NCBI GenBank assembly: GCA_030625925.1
Contig: DAOUPY010000053.1
Coordinates: 1-8,117, forward strand
Direction of reading: 5' to 3'
Source of the DNA: Fusobacteriaceae bacterium
Lineage (GTDB): Bacteria > Fusobacteriota > Fusobacteriia > Fusobacteriales > Fusobacteriaceae
DNA: 8,117 bases
In this document: positions 1 to 5,483 of the stretch, piece after piece
Layout: every line of letters begins with the position of its first letter
Position numbering within the stretch: position 1 is the stretch's first letter
Translations under genes and position numbers: made by a program
The notes under the pieces: generated by a model
What the model was told of the DNA's origin: nothing
What the model saw: only the letters and a program-made list of their open reading frames with translations
Database searches by the model: none

Positions 1-659
1 ATCAATCTATTTCCATATTTTATAGCATCATTTAAATTATGAGTTATCATAAGGGTCGGGATCTCATGATCTTCCACTATTTTTTTCGTTTTTTCCATGA
101 TCAACTGAGATGTTTTAGGATCAAGAGCAGCAGTATGCTCATCTAAGAGTAATATTTTAGGTCTATTTAAAGTTGCCATAATAAGAGCCAGACACTGTCT
201 CTGCCCACCAGATAACAACCCAACTTTTGTATCCAGTTGTTTTTCCAGCCCCAAACCTAATTGAGTCAGAGTATTTTTATAAAGTTCTTTCTTTTTTTTA
301 TTTAAACCTAGAGTAAGATTAAATCTTTTACCTTTATTATCTGCCATAGAAAGGTTTTCAAAGATTGTCATAGATGGTGCAGTTCCCAAGGCAGGGTTTT
401 GATAGACCTTTGAGATAAAAGTATTTCTTTTATAGCTGGCTAAATCTGTAAAATCTCTATCTTCTATATAGAGGTTTCCGCCATCTGGAGTGATGTTTCC
501 CATAATAATATTTAGAAGAGTAGATTTCCCTGCACCATTACTTCCAATGATAGACACGAAGTCTCTGTGATTTAATTGAAAATCCAAGCCCTTAAAAACT
601 TTTTTTTTACTTCCCAATTCAGAATGAAATGATTTGTTTAAATTACTAATTTTGAGCAT
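1..659 (-). CDS. trpZ: ABC importer ATP-binding subunit, probably tryptophan (TrpZ-like); 3' end cut by window edge
   Basis: This is the cytoplasmic ATPase that would power the importer encoded by the two genes upstream. About 219 residues are visible from the start, and the C-terminal end lies beyond position 1. The nucleotide-binding domain is complete up to the H-loop: Walker A GSNGAGKST at residues 39-47, Q-loop Gln87, signature LSGGQRQ at 149-155, Walker B ILLLDEH at 169-175, D-loop ALDP at 178-181 and switch His207. The Walker B/D-loop form DEHTAALDPKT, with His after the Glu, is typical of ATPases paired with ABC_sub_bind-type binding proteins (YtlC/TrpZ group) rather than of LivF/LivG. 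The ATG at 659 is chosen because an AGGAGGTG site lies 9 bases upstream and the protein then begins MLKISNLNKSF, a usual ABC N terminus. It overlaps the permease gene by 14 bases, which implies translational coupling. The fold and role are secure; the substrate is inferred from the leader and family. Confidence 0.9.
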   Translation of the reverse strand, partial: MLKISNLNKSFHSELGSKKKVFKGLDFQLNHRDFVSIIGSNGAGKSTLLNIIMGNITPDGGNLYIEDRDFTDLASYKRNTFISKVYQNPALGTAPSMTIFENLSMADNKGKRFNLTLGLNKKKKELYKNTLTQLGLGLEKQLDTKVGLLSGGQRQCLALIMATLNRPKILLLDEHTAALDPKTSQLIMEKTKKIVEDHEIPTLMITHNLNDAIKYGNRL

Positions 660-1515
660 TTTGAAATACACCTCCTAATTTACCTTTTAATGTCAATTTT
701 AAGTTTTTACTTTTAAAAGCCATAATTCCAACAGTAAGGATTGCAGTGATAAGTTTTATATCACTGGCATTAAATCCTACTTTAAGAGAACCCAGGATTA
801 TAAATCGGTATAAGATGGAACCGATAATTACAATAGTGGTGGCATTGAACATCTTTCCTTTTCTTAGGATGCTTTCTCCTATGATAATAGAAGCCAGTCC
901 TGTAACGATAGTGCCTGTACCCATGGCAATATCTGAAAACCCTTGATATTGAGCTAAAATGCCGCCAGACAGAGCGACTAGTCCATTGGCTAACATGAGA
1001 CCGATTATCTTTAATTTTTTCTCGTCTATCCCTAAAGATATAACCAGTGTTTCATTATCACCTAAAGCTCGAAGGGAAAATCCAAATTTTGTTTTGAGGA
1101 GGTAGTCTAAAGAAAACTTCGATAGAAACACAATAAATAATATGATTAAAAGATTAGGTCTATCAGAAAATATATTATCAACTCCAAATAACGGGATATT
1201 TGATCTCCCCATTATTCGAAGGTTGATGCTGTATAAACCTGTCATAACAATAATTCCGGCCAAGAGGTTTGTGATCTTAAATTTTATATGAATATATCCA
1301 GTTATAAATCCTGCTAGGCAGCCTCCTGCAAATGCAGCTCCTAGAGCCAAAATGGGATTGATACCCTTTATAATAAGGATAGCTGCGATAGAAGCACCCA
1401 TCGGAAAAGACCCATCTACAGTAAGATCTGGAAAATCTAGTATTTTATAAGATATATATAACCCTAAAGCCATTATTGCAAAAATAAGTCCCTGCTCAAT
1501 AGTTCCTATTAACAT
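646..1515 (-). CDS. trpY: ABC importer permease, probably tryptophan (TrpY-like)
   Basis: A 289-residue, highly hydrophobic inner-membrane protein of the branched-chain-type permease superfamily (BPD_transp_2), in the subgroup that works with ABC_sub_bind lipoproteins. Hydrophobic segments are spread along the whole length. The N-terminal motif DFPDLTVDGSFPMGA at about residues 27-41 is characteristic of this subgroup. A Gly-rich stretch around 176-214 (LANGLVALSGGILAQYQG, then GTGTIVTGLASIIIGES) matches the conserved C-terminal half that contacts the ATPase. The start at 1515 has an AAAGGAG site 6-7 bases upstream. Only 11 bases separate it from the stop of the binding-protein gene, and the ribosome site nearly touches that stop, so the two are co-translated. 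The 3' end overlaps the ATPase start. It would form the channel for an amino acid. Tryptophan is inferred from the tandem-Trp leader, not from the permease itself. Confidence 0.9.
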   Translation of the reverse strand: MLIGTIEQGLIFAIMALGLYISYKILDFPDLTVDGSFPMGASIAAILIIKGINPILALGAAFAGGCLAGFITGYIHIKFKITNLLAGIIVMTGLYSINLRIMGRSNIPLFGVDNIFSDRPNLLIILFIVFLSKFSLDYLLKTKFGFSLRALGDNETLVISLGIDEKKLKIIGLMLANGLVALSGGILAQYQGFSDIAMGTGTIVTGLASIIIGESILRKGKMFNATTIVIIGSILYRFIILGSLKVGFNASDIKLITAILTVGIMAFKSKNLKLTLKGKLGGVFQNAQN

Positions 1516-1526
1516 AATTTACTCCT

Positions 1527-2483
1527 TTAATTTATAATTTCAATATTTTTTAACTGGTCTTTATCCAATAAGATTCCGTATTTTTTCATCTGTTTTTCGT
1601 TGATAGTTAGTTCTGATTTTTTTAAATATTCTATGGGCAGGTCTTTAATTTCTTCTCCGTTTAGGTGTCTGATGACCATCTTTCCAGTTTGGTATCCTAC
1701 CTGGTATTCTGATATTCCAGAGGAAGCCAATGCACCTGCTTTGGTAAAATCTTTAGTGGCTCCTATGACAGGGATCTCAGCTTTGTTGGCTCTATCTATG
1801 ATAAGGCTGTAAGCAGAGGCGATATTGTTATCCTTGGCTGTGTAAATTACATCGACATCTTTCATAAAACTATCCATTGCAGAAGCTATTTCTGTGACAT
1901 TGGTAACTCCTCTGGTGATAACTTTATATCCTGCTTTTTCAGCGGCTACAGTAAATTCCTCCACAAGATATGTGGAATTGGCTTCGCTGGTAGTATATAT
2001 AGTTCCTATTGTTTTTGTCTCCGGAAGAAACTCTTGTATCAGCTTTACCTGTTCTTCTACCGGGGACATATCACTGACTCCTGTGACATTTTCACCGATT
2101 AATCCTGCCATTACAGGATTGGTCACAGCTGTAAAAAATAGAGGCTTTTTCGGTATTTTATTTAAGGCAGCTTGAGCACTAGGAGTGGTGATAGCTACGA
2201 TAATGTCAGAATTTTCATTAAATTGAGCTGCGATAGTTTGAGCTGTGATAAAATCTCCCTGGGCATTTTGATAGTTGAATATGACCTTATCTTTGTATTT
2301 ACTCTCTTTAAGAGCATCTTCTACACCATTTCTGATTAAATCCAGTGATGGATGTTCCACAATTTGAGTGATACCAATATTTATTTTCTCTGCGGCCTTA
2401 TCTTTTTTCTTACCTTCTTCATTTTTTTCCTGACAGCCTGCTAAAACTGTGATTAGAATGATTCCTAAAATTAATTTTTTCAT
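1527..2483 (-). CDS. trpX: ABC importer substrate-binding lipoprotein, probably tryptophan (TrpX-like)
   Basis: A 318-residue periplasmic binding protein of the ABC_sub_bind family (COG2984 type), first gene of the importer operon. It opens with a lipoprotein signal, MKKLILGIILITVLAGC: a basic n-region, a hydrophobic core and the lipobox LAGC with the lipidated Cys17. A charged Lys/Glu-rich linker follows to about residue 33. Family signatures are IGITQIVEHPSLD at 36-48, then in the second half the stretch DVIYTAKDNNIASA and the stretch containing GALASSGISEYQVGYQTGKM. The length is normal. The start at 2483 has a GGGAGT site 6 bases upstream. The gene begins about 50 bases after an intrinsic terminator that follows a tandem-Trp leader ORF, so expression should depend on readthrough of that terminator. 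Members of this family bind tryptophan (TrpX) or other small molecules. The leader is the main reason to favour tryptophan here. Confidence 0.9.
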   Translation of the reverse strand: MKKLILGIILITVLAGCQEKNEEGKKKDKAAEKINIGITQIVEHPSLDLIRNGVEDALKESKYKDKVIFNYQNAQGDFITAQTIAAQFNENSDIIVAITTPSAQAALNKIPKKPLFFTAVTNPVMAGLIGENVTGVSDMSPVEEQVKLIQEFLPETKTIGTIYTTSEANSTYLVEEFTVAAEKAGYKVITRGVTNVTEIASAMDSFMKDVDVIYTAKDNNIASAYSLIIDRANKAEIPVIGATKDFTKAGALASSGISEYQVGYQTGKMVIRHLNGEEIKDLPIEYLKKSELTINEKQMKKYGILLDKDQLKNIEIIN

Positions 2484-2527
2484 TTATTTACTCCCTTTTC
2501 ATTTATTTTTATGATTTTTTAGATAAT

Positions 2528-2560
2528 AAAAAAAGAGGTTAATCCATAAGATTAACCCCT
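2528..2560 (-). terminator. Intrinsic terminator of the Trp attenuator (segments 3:4)
   Basis: On the minus strand the arm AGGGGTTAATC (2560-2550) and the arm GATTAACCTCT (2544-2534) form an 11-bp stem containing one G-U pair, closed by a 5-base loop TTATG. A run of seven T (2534-2528), then ATTAT, follows directly. It sits between the leader ORF and the substrate-binding gene, so it can only act on transcripts heading into the importer operon. On the plus strand the hairpin is not followed directly by T residues, so it is one-directional. Confidence 0.9.
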
Positions 2561-2585
2561 TCTGTATAATAATTTTTTTATATCT

Positions 2586-2615
2586 AAAAAATAACAATAT
2601 CTATTATTATTTTTT
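2586..2615 (-). other. A/U hairpin between attenuator segments 2 and 3
   Basis: On the minus strand AAAAAATAATAAT (2615-2603) pairs along all 13 positions, with one G-U, with ATTGTTATTTTTT (2598-2586) around the 4-base loop AGAT. A further UAUAU/AUAUA pairing can extend it after a small internal loop. It lies in the spacer between segments 2 and 3, so it would bring them together when the antiterminator forms. It has no G-C pairs, so its stability is modest, and it could also serve as a pause site. The function is inferred from position only. Confidence 0.5.
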
Positions 2616-2653
2616 CTAAATATATTTTGAAATTATATATATAACTACAGCAA

Positions 2654-2740
2654 CTATTGGTCAAAAACAGATCTACTTAATAATTCAGTATTAAATTTAT
2701 TAGATTCGTTTTTGCACCACCAAGTAAGTCTTTTAGACAT
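2654..2740 (-). CDS. Tryptophan-rich leader peptide, 28 aa (TrpL-like)
   Basis: A short ORF upstream of the importer operon that begins MSKRLTWWCKNE and ends VFDQ at a TAG stop. Residues 7 and 8 are encoded by adjacent TGG codons, the only Trp codons in it. Tandem codons for a rare amino acid in a short translated ORF before a terminator are the hallmark of attenuation leaders; E. coli TrpL has the same WW pair. A near-perfect ribosome site GGAGGTGA lies 5 bases before the ATG, so the ORF is very likely translated. The peptide need have no function of its own; its translation would be the tryptophan sensor. The Trp codons lie early in the ORF, 20 codons before the stop, so a stalled ribosome and a terminating ribosome would cover clearly different RNA segments. 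It has no similarity I recognise outside the WW pair. Confidence 0.85.
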   Translation of the reverse strand: MSKRLTWWCKNESNKFNTELLSRSVFDQ

Positions 2741-2745
2741 AATAG

Positions 2746-2753
2746 TCACCTCC
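2746..2753 (-). promoter_or_regulatory. Strong ribosome binding site of the leader peptide
   Basis: GGAGGTGA on the minus strand, 5 bases before the leader ATG at 2740. It is close to the full anti-Shine-Dalgarno complement and stronger than the site of the substrate-binding gene. This argues that the 28-codon ORF is really translated. Confidence 0.85.
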
Positions 2754-2775
2754 ATTTAATTTTTTTATTTGATCA

Positions 2776-2805
2776 ATCATATAACGAATAATACACTGTT
2801 GTCAA
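2776..2805 (-). promoter_or_regulatory. Sigma-70-type promoter of the Trp leader and importer operon
   Basis: On the minus strand there is a perfect -35 TTGACA at 2805-2800, an 18-base spacer, and a -10 TATGAT (5 of 6 consensus bases) at 2781-2776. A 16-base spacer to TATATG is a weaker alternative. Transcription would start near 2769, about 15 bases before the leader ribosome site. No other good promoter is seen between the terminator and the substrate-binding gene. Confidence 0.75.
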
Positions 2806-2807
2806 CA
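2797..2807. repeat. Short palindrome over the importer -35 box
   Basis: TGTTGTCAACA on the plus strand is a 5-bp inverted repeat around one central base. It fully covers the -35 hexamer of the leader promoter. It could be a repressor half-site pair, but it is short, and a TTGACA hexamer followed by ACA makes part of it automatically. It does not resemble the E. coli TrpR operator. Confidence 0.3.
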
Positions 2808-2831
2808 CAATATTTAATTTTTTAAAAAATG

Positions 2832-2860
2832 TTAGAAAAAAATAGATAAAAGTGTATAAT
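2832..2860 (+). promoter_or_regulatory. Probable promoter of the DHH-CBS-CCA and patatin genes
   Basis: A perfect -10 TATAAT is at 2855-2860. At 17 bases spacing the -35 position reads TTAGAA (2832-2837), only 3 of 6 consensus bases. Start of transcription would be near 2867, giving a leader of about 34 bases. It runs divergently from the importer promoter; the two -35 boxes are about 26 bases apart. Confidence 0.6.
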
Positions 2861-2879
2861 TATATTGAATATAATTATA
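2855..2879. repeat. Perfect 11-bp inverted repeat over the -10 box and start site
   Basis: TATAATTATAT (2855-2865) and ATATAATTATA (2869-2879) are exact reverse complements separated by TGA. The left arm contains the -10 box and the gap falls at the predicted start of transcription. It could be an operator or a start-site hairpin. It is pure A/T in A/T-rich DNA, so chance remains possible. Confidence 0.5.
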
Positions 2880-2888
2880 TAAATTTAT

Positions 2889-2895
2889 AGGGTGG
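2889..2895 (+). promoter_or_regulatory. Ribosome binding site that sets the start at 2901
   Basis: AGGGTGG lies 5 bases before the ATG at 2901. A possible GTG start at 2892 falls inside this site and has no ribosome site of its own at proper spacing, so the ATG is preferred. Confidence 0.7.
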
Positions 2896-2900
2896 TAGAG

Positions 2901-5483
2901 ATGGAAATAATAACTTGTCATATATATGCAGACTTAGATGCACTTTCTTCGATGGTTTTAATAAAGAAATTATACCCTAATGGAATATTGGTTTTCCCGG
3001 GGAATATTGGGAAAAGTGTAAAAGCTTTTGTAAACCTGTATCAAAATTTTTTACAAGTGAAAAAAACAAAAGATATCCCCATGGATAAGGTAAGTAAACT
3101 TATAGTTGTAGATACTTCAAAAAAAAATAGGATAGGACTGTTTGAACAATTACTGGATAGGGATGATGTAGAGGTCATAATCTATGACCATCATAAAATC
3201 AGTGAAAATGATATAAAAGGCGGAAAAATTATTAGGAAAAATTATGGGTCCAATACTACCAATATATTAGAAGTTTTATTGGATGCTGATCCAAACATTA
3301 AATTTAATGAGATAGAAGCTACCTTAGGTCTTATGGGGATCTATGAAGATACAGGAAGCTTTAGCTTTGCCAGCACTACCCCAAAAGATTTAGAGATGGC
3401 ATCTTATTTATTGCAAAAAAATGGAGACCTGTCCAAAGTCAATGAATATATTCAAAAAGGATTAGAAAAGGAGCAGTTGGAGATATTCATAGAGCTTATT
3501 GAAAACTCAGAATTTATAGATATCGATGGGGAGATAGCACAACTAACTTATTATAAAACCGATGATTTTATATTTGGCTTGGATGAGTTGATAAATAAGA
3601 TACAGTATCTAGAAAAATCCAGCCTGTGCATTATTTTATGTGGAAATGATAAAAGAATCAATATAGTGGGAAGGTCTTCAAATAAAGTAAATGTAGCTGA
3701 AATTTTAAAGGATTACAAAGTAGGCGGACATGAATATGCTGTTTCAGGTGTAGTCAGAGATCAAAGTCTAGAAAAATTATACAAAGACATTAAAAAAAGT
3801 GTAGAAAAAGTGATTAAACCCAGCAAAAAATCAATAGACATAATGAATACCCCTGTTAAAACCATCTTAAAAGACACCAGAATTAAACTGGCCTATAAGA
3901 TAATGTATAGGATGGGATATGGCGGCCTGCCCATTGTAGAAGATGGAAAAATTGTAGGGATAATTACCAGAAACAGTGTAGATAAGGCTCTCAATCATGG
4001 ATTTTCAAATGCACCTGTAAGTGCTTATATGACATCTGAAGTAATTACAGGAGATGAAAATATCAGTGTTGAAGAACTGAAAGCTCTCATTGTGGAAAAA
4101 GGGATTGGGAGAGTTCCAATAGTTGATGGAGAGGGTAAGATACTAGGGATAGTAACGAGAACTGATATATTAAAATCTATCTATAGTAAAAATCCAATAA
4201 GGAAGGCAAAAAAATTAAAATTTGAGTCAGAGATAAAAAATGACATAGAAGAAGTAGTCCCAGTAGAACTCTTGAATCTGTTGAAAATAATAGAAGCAGT
4301 ATCAAAAAAAAGAGACGAAAGAGTATTCTTGGTAGGAGGAATAGTAAGGGATCTTATCTTGGGAATAAATAACAAAGACATTGATATAGTAGTAGAGGGA
4401 GATGGGATAAAATTTGCACTAGAATTAAAAGATATGCTGGGGGCAAAAAAAGTAAGGATACACGAAAAATTTAAAACAGCAGTGGTAGTAGTTCATGATG
4501 ATCTGAAATTAGATATAGCCAGCTCAAGGCTGGAGTACTACGAATACCCTACCTCCCTTCCAGTGGTGGAATATGGTAATATTAGAGATGATATGTATAG
4601 GAGGGATTTTAGTATAAATGCCATGGCTTTGGAGATTGATAGTTATAACTTTGGTAAACTTATTGATTTTTATGGTGGGTATGATGATCTTGTCAATAAA
4701 AAAATAAGAACCTTACATAATCTGAGCTTTATAGAGGATCCTACCAGGATAATAAGGGCATTTAGGTTTGCAGCCAGATATGGATTTGAACTGGAAAAAG
4801 ATACAGAAATATTTTTAAAAAATGCAATAGCCGATGGATTTTTGAAAAAAATATCCTGGCCTCGGGTTAAACAGGAGTTAGAAATTCTATTTTCTGATAA
4901 AAATTTGACTAGGGGGATGGAATTTTTAAATAAATATAAGGTATTCAATGAAATTAACCCTAATATTAAATATGACTTGGAGATGAAAGAAAATATAGAA
5001 AGGTTAGAAACCCTAGGGGAACTTTTAAGTTTTGTTAAAATCCATAAATGGTTACTGGTATTTTTAATAATCCTTGAAAATTTAGAGAAAAAAGAGCTGG
5101 ATCTTGTATTTAAAAAATTTAATTTTTCAAATAAATTTATAGAAAAGTATGACTATGGGATATTGATAAGAGAGAAAATATTGGAACAGTTAGAATCAGC
5201 GGATAAAAACTCGGATATATACAAGGCATTAAATAATATATCCATGGAAATAATAATTCTGATCTATATTCAAAATAGGAAAGAAACGATAAAACTAAGA
5301 ATAGAGAACTATATCTATAAATTATCTAAAATAAAACCCCTTGTGAGAGGGGAGGATCTCCTGAAAGATGGCCAGTTGCCGGGAATAGAGTTTAAGGAGA
5401 AACTAAATACTTATTTTATGAGACAGCTGGATATGGAAGATCCATCGAAGGAAAAAATATTAAAAGTACAGGGGGGAAGATGA
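2901..5483 (+). CDS. DHH phosphoesterase - CBS pair - class II tRNA nucleotidyltransferase fusion
   Basis: An 860-residue soluble cytoplasmic protein made of three modules. Residues 1-300 are a DHH/DHHA1 phosphoesterase: HIYADLDA at 7-14 (metal ligands His7, Asp11, Asp13), Asp71 in VVDTS, the DHH triad at 96-98, Asp150 in YEDTG, and the DHHA1 motif GGHEYA at 275-280. Residues 314-428 are two CBS repeats, each ending GI(I/V)TR, a likely adenine-nucleotide sensor. Residues 475-860 are a class II CCA-adding/poly(A) polymerase: FLVGGIVRD at 476-484, catalytic Asp493 and Asp495 in KDIDIVVEGDG, RRDFSINAMA at 567-576, and EDPTRIIRAFRFAARYGF at 612-629. The EDxxR form and an intact loop before RRDF favour tRNA CC/A addition over poly(A) synthesis; full CCA versus CC- or A-only activity cannot be decided. 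All key residues are present. A GTG at 2892 is the alternative start. The stop overlaps the next gene by 4 bases (ATGA). Confidence 0.92.
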   Translation: MEIITCHIYADLDALSSMVLIKKLYPNGILVFPGNIGKSVKAFVNLYQNFLQVKKTKDIPMDKVSKLIVVDTSKKNRIGLFEQLLDRDDVEVIIYDHHKISENDIKGGKIIRKNYGSNTTNILEVLLDADPNIKFNEIEATLGLMGIYEDTGSFSFASTTPKDLEMASYLLQKNGDLSKVNEYIQKGLEKEQLEIFIELIENSEFIDIDGEIAQLTYYKTDDFIFGLDELINKIQYLEKSSLCIILCGNDKRINIVGRSSNKVNVAEILKDYKVGGHEYAVSGVVRDQSLEKLYKDIKKSVEKVIKPSKKSIDIMNTPVKTILKDTRIKLAYKIMYRMGYGGLPIVEDGKIVGIITRNSVDKALNHGFSNAPVSAYMTSEVITGDENISVEELKALIVEKGIGRVPIVDGEGKILGIVTRTDILKSIYSKNPIRKAKKLKFESEIKNDIEEVVPVELLNLLKIIEAVSKKRDERVFLVGGIVRDLILGINNKDIDIVVEGDGIKFALELKDMLGAKKVRIHEKFKTAVVVVHDDLKLDIASSRLEYYEYPTSLPVVEYGNIRDDMYRRDFSINAMALEIDSYNFGKLIDFYGGYDDLVNKKIRTLHNLSFIEDPTRIIRAFRFAARYGFELEKDTEIFLKNAIADGFLKKISWPRVKQELEILFSDKNLTRGMEFLNKYKVFNEINPNIKYDLEMKENIERLETLGELLSFVKIHKWLLVFLIILENLEKKELDLVFKKFNFSNKFIEKYDYGILIREKILEQLESADKNSDIYKALNNISMEIIILIYIQNRKETIKLRIENYIYKLSKIKPLVRGEDLLKDGQLPGIEFKEKLNTYFMRQLDMEDPSKEKILKVQGGR

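Larger units (their letters stand above)
2534..2769 (-). promoter_or_regulatory. Ribosome-mediated tryptophan attenuator leader
   Basis: This roughly 235-base untranslated leader has competing pairings found by eye. Segment 1 is the stretch UUGGUGGUGCAAAAAC (2723-2708), which includes both Trp codons. Segment 2 is GUUUUUGACCAA (2668-2657), the last four sense codons of the leader ORF. They pair as UUGGU/ACCAA and AAAAAC/GUUUUU. Segment 2 can instead pair UUGACC (2664-2659) with GGUUAA (2557-2552) of the terminator's 5' arm, helped by CUGUA (2650-2646) with UACAG (2566-2562). A ribosome stalled at the Trp codons would cover segment 1 and leave segment 2 free, forming the antiterminator. A ribosome at the leader stop would cover segment 2 and let the terminator form. 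The order and logic match the classical trp attenuator. The antiterminator has an internal loop and needs a folding calculation. The 5' end is taken from the predicted promoter. Confidence 0.75.

Noticed and set aside
1894..2175. Other-strand ORF within the substrate-binding gene, and similar ORFs opposite the permease, fusion and patatin genes.
   Set aside because: They lie antisense to well-supported genes, lack ribosome sites and show no recognisable domains.
2484..2760. T-box riboswitch, the usual control of Trp importers in Firmicutes.
   Set aside because: No T-box consensus (AGGGTGGNACCGCG type) or long specifier stem is seen, and the translated tandem-Trp ORF explains the terminator.
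2892..2900. GTG start at 2892 for the DHH-CBS-CCA gene, adding three residues.
   Set aside because: The GTG is inside the ribosome binding site for the ATG at 2901 and lacks a site of its own.
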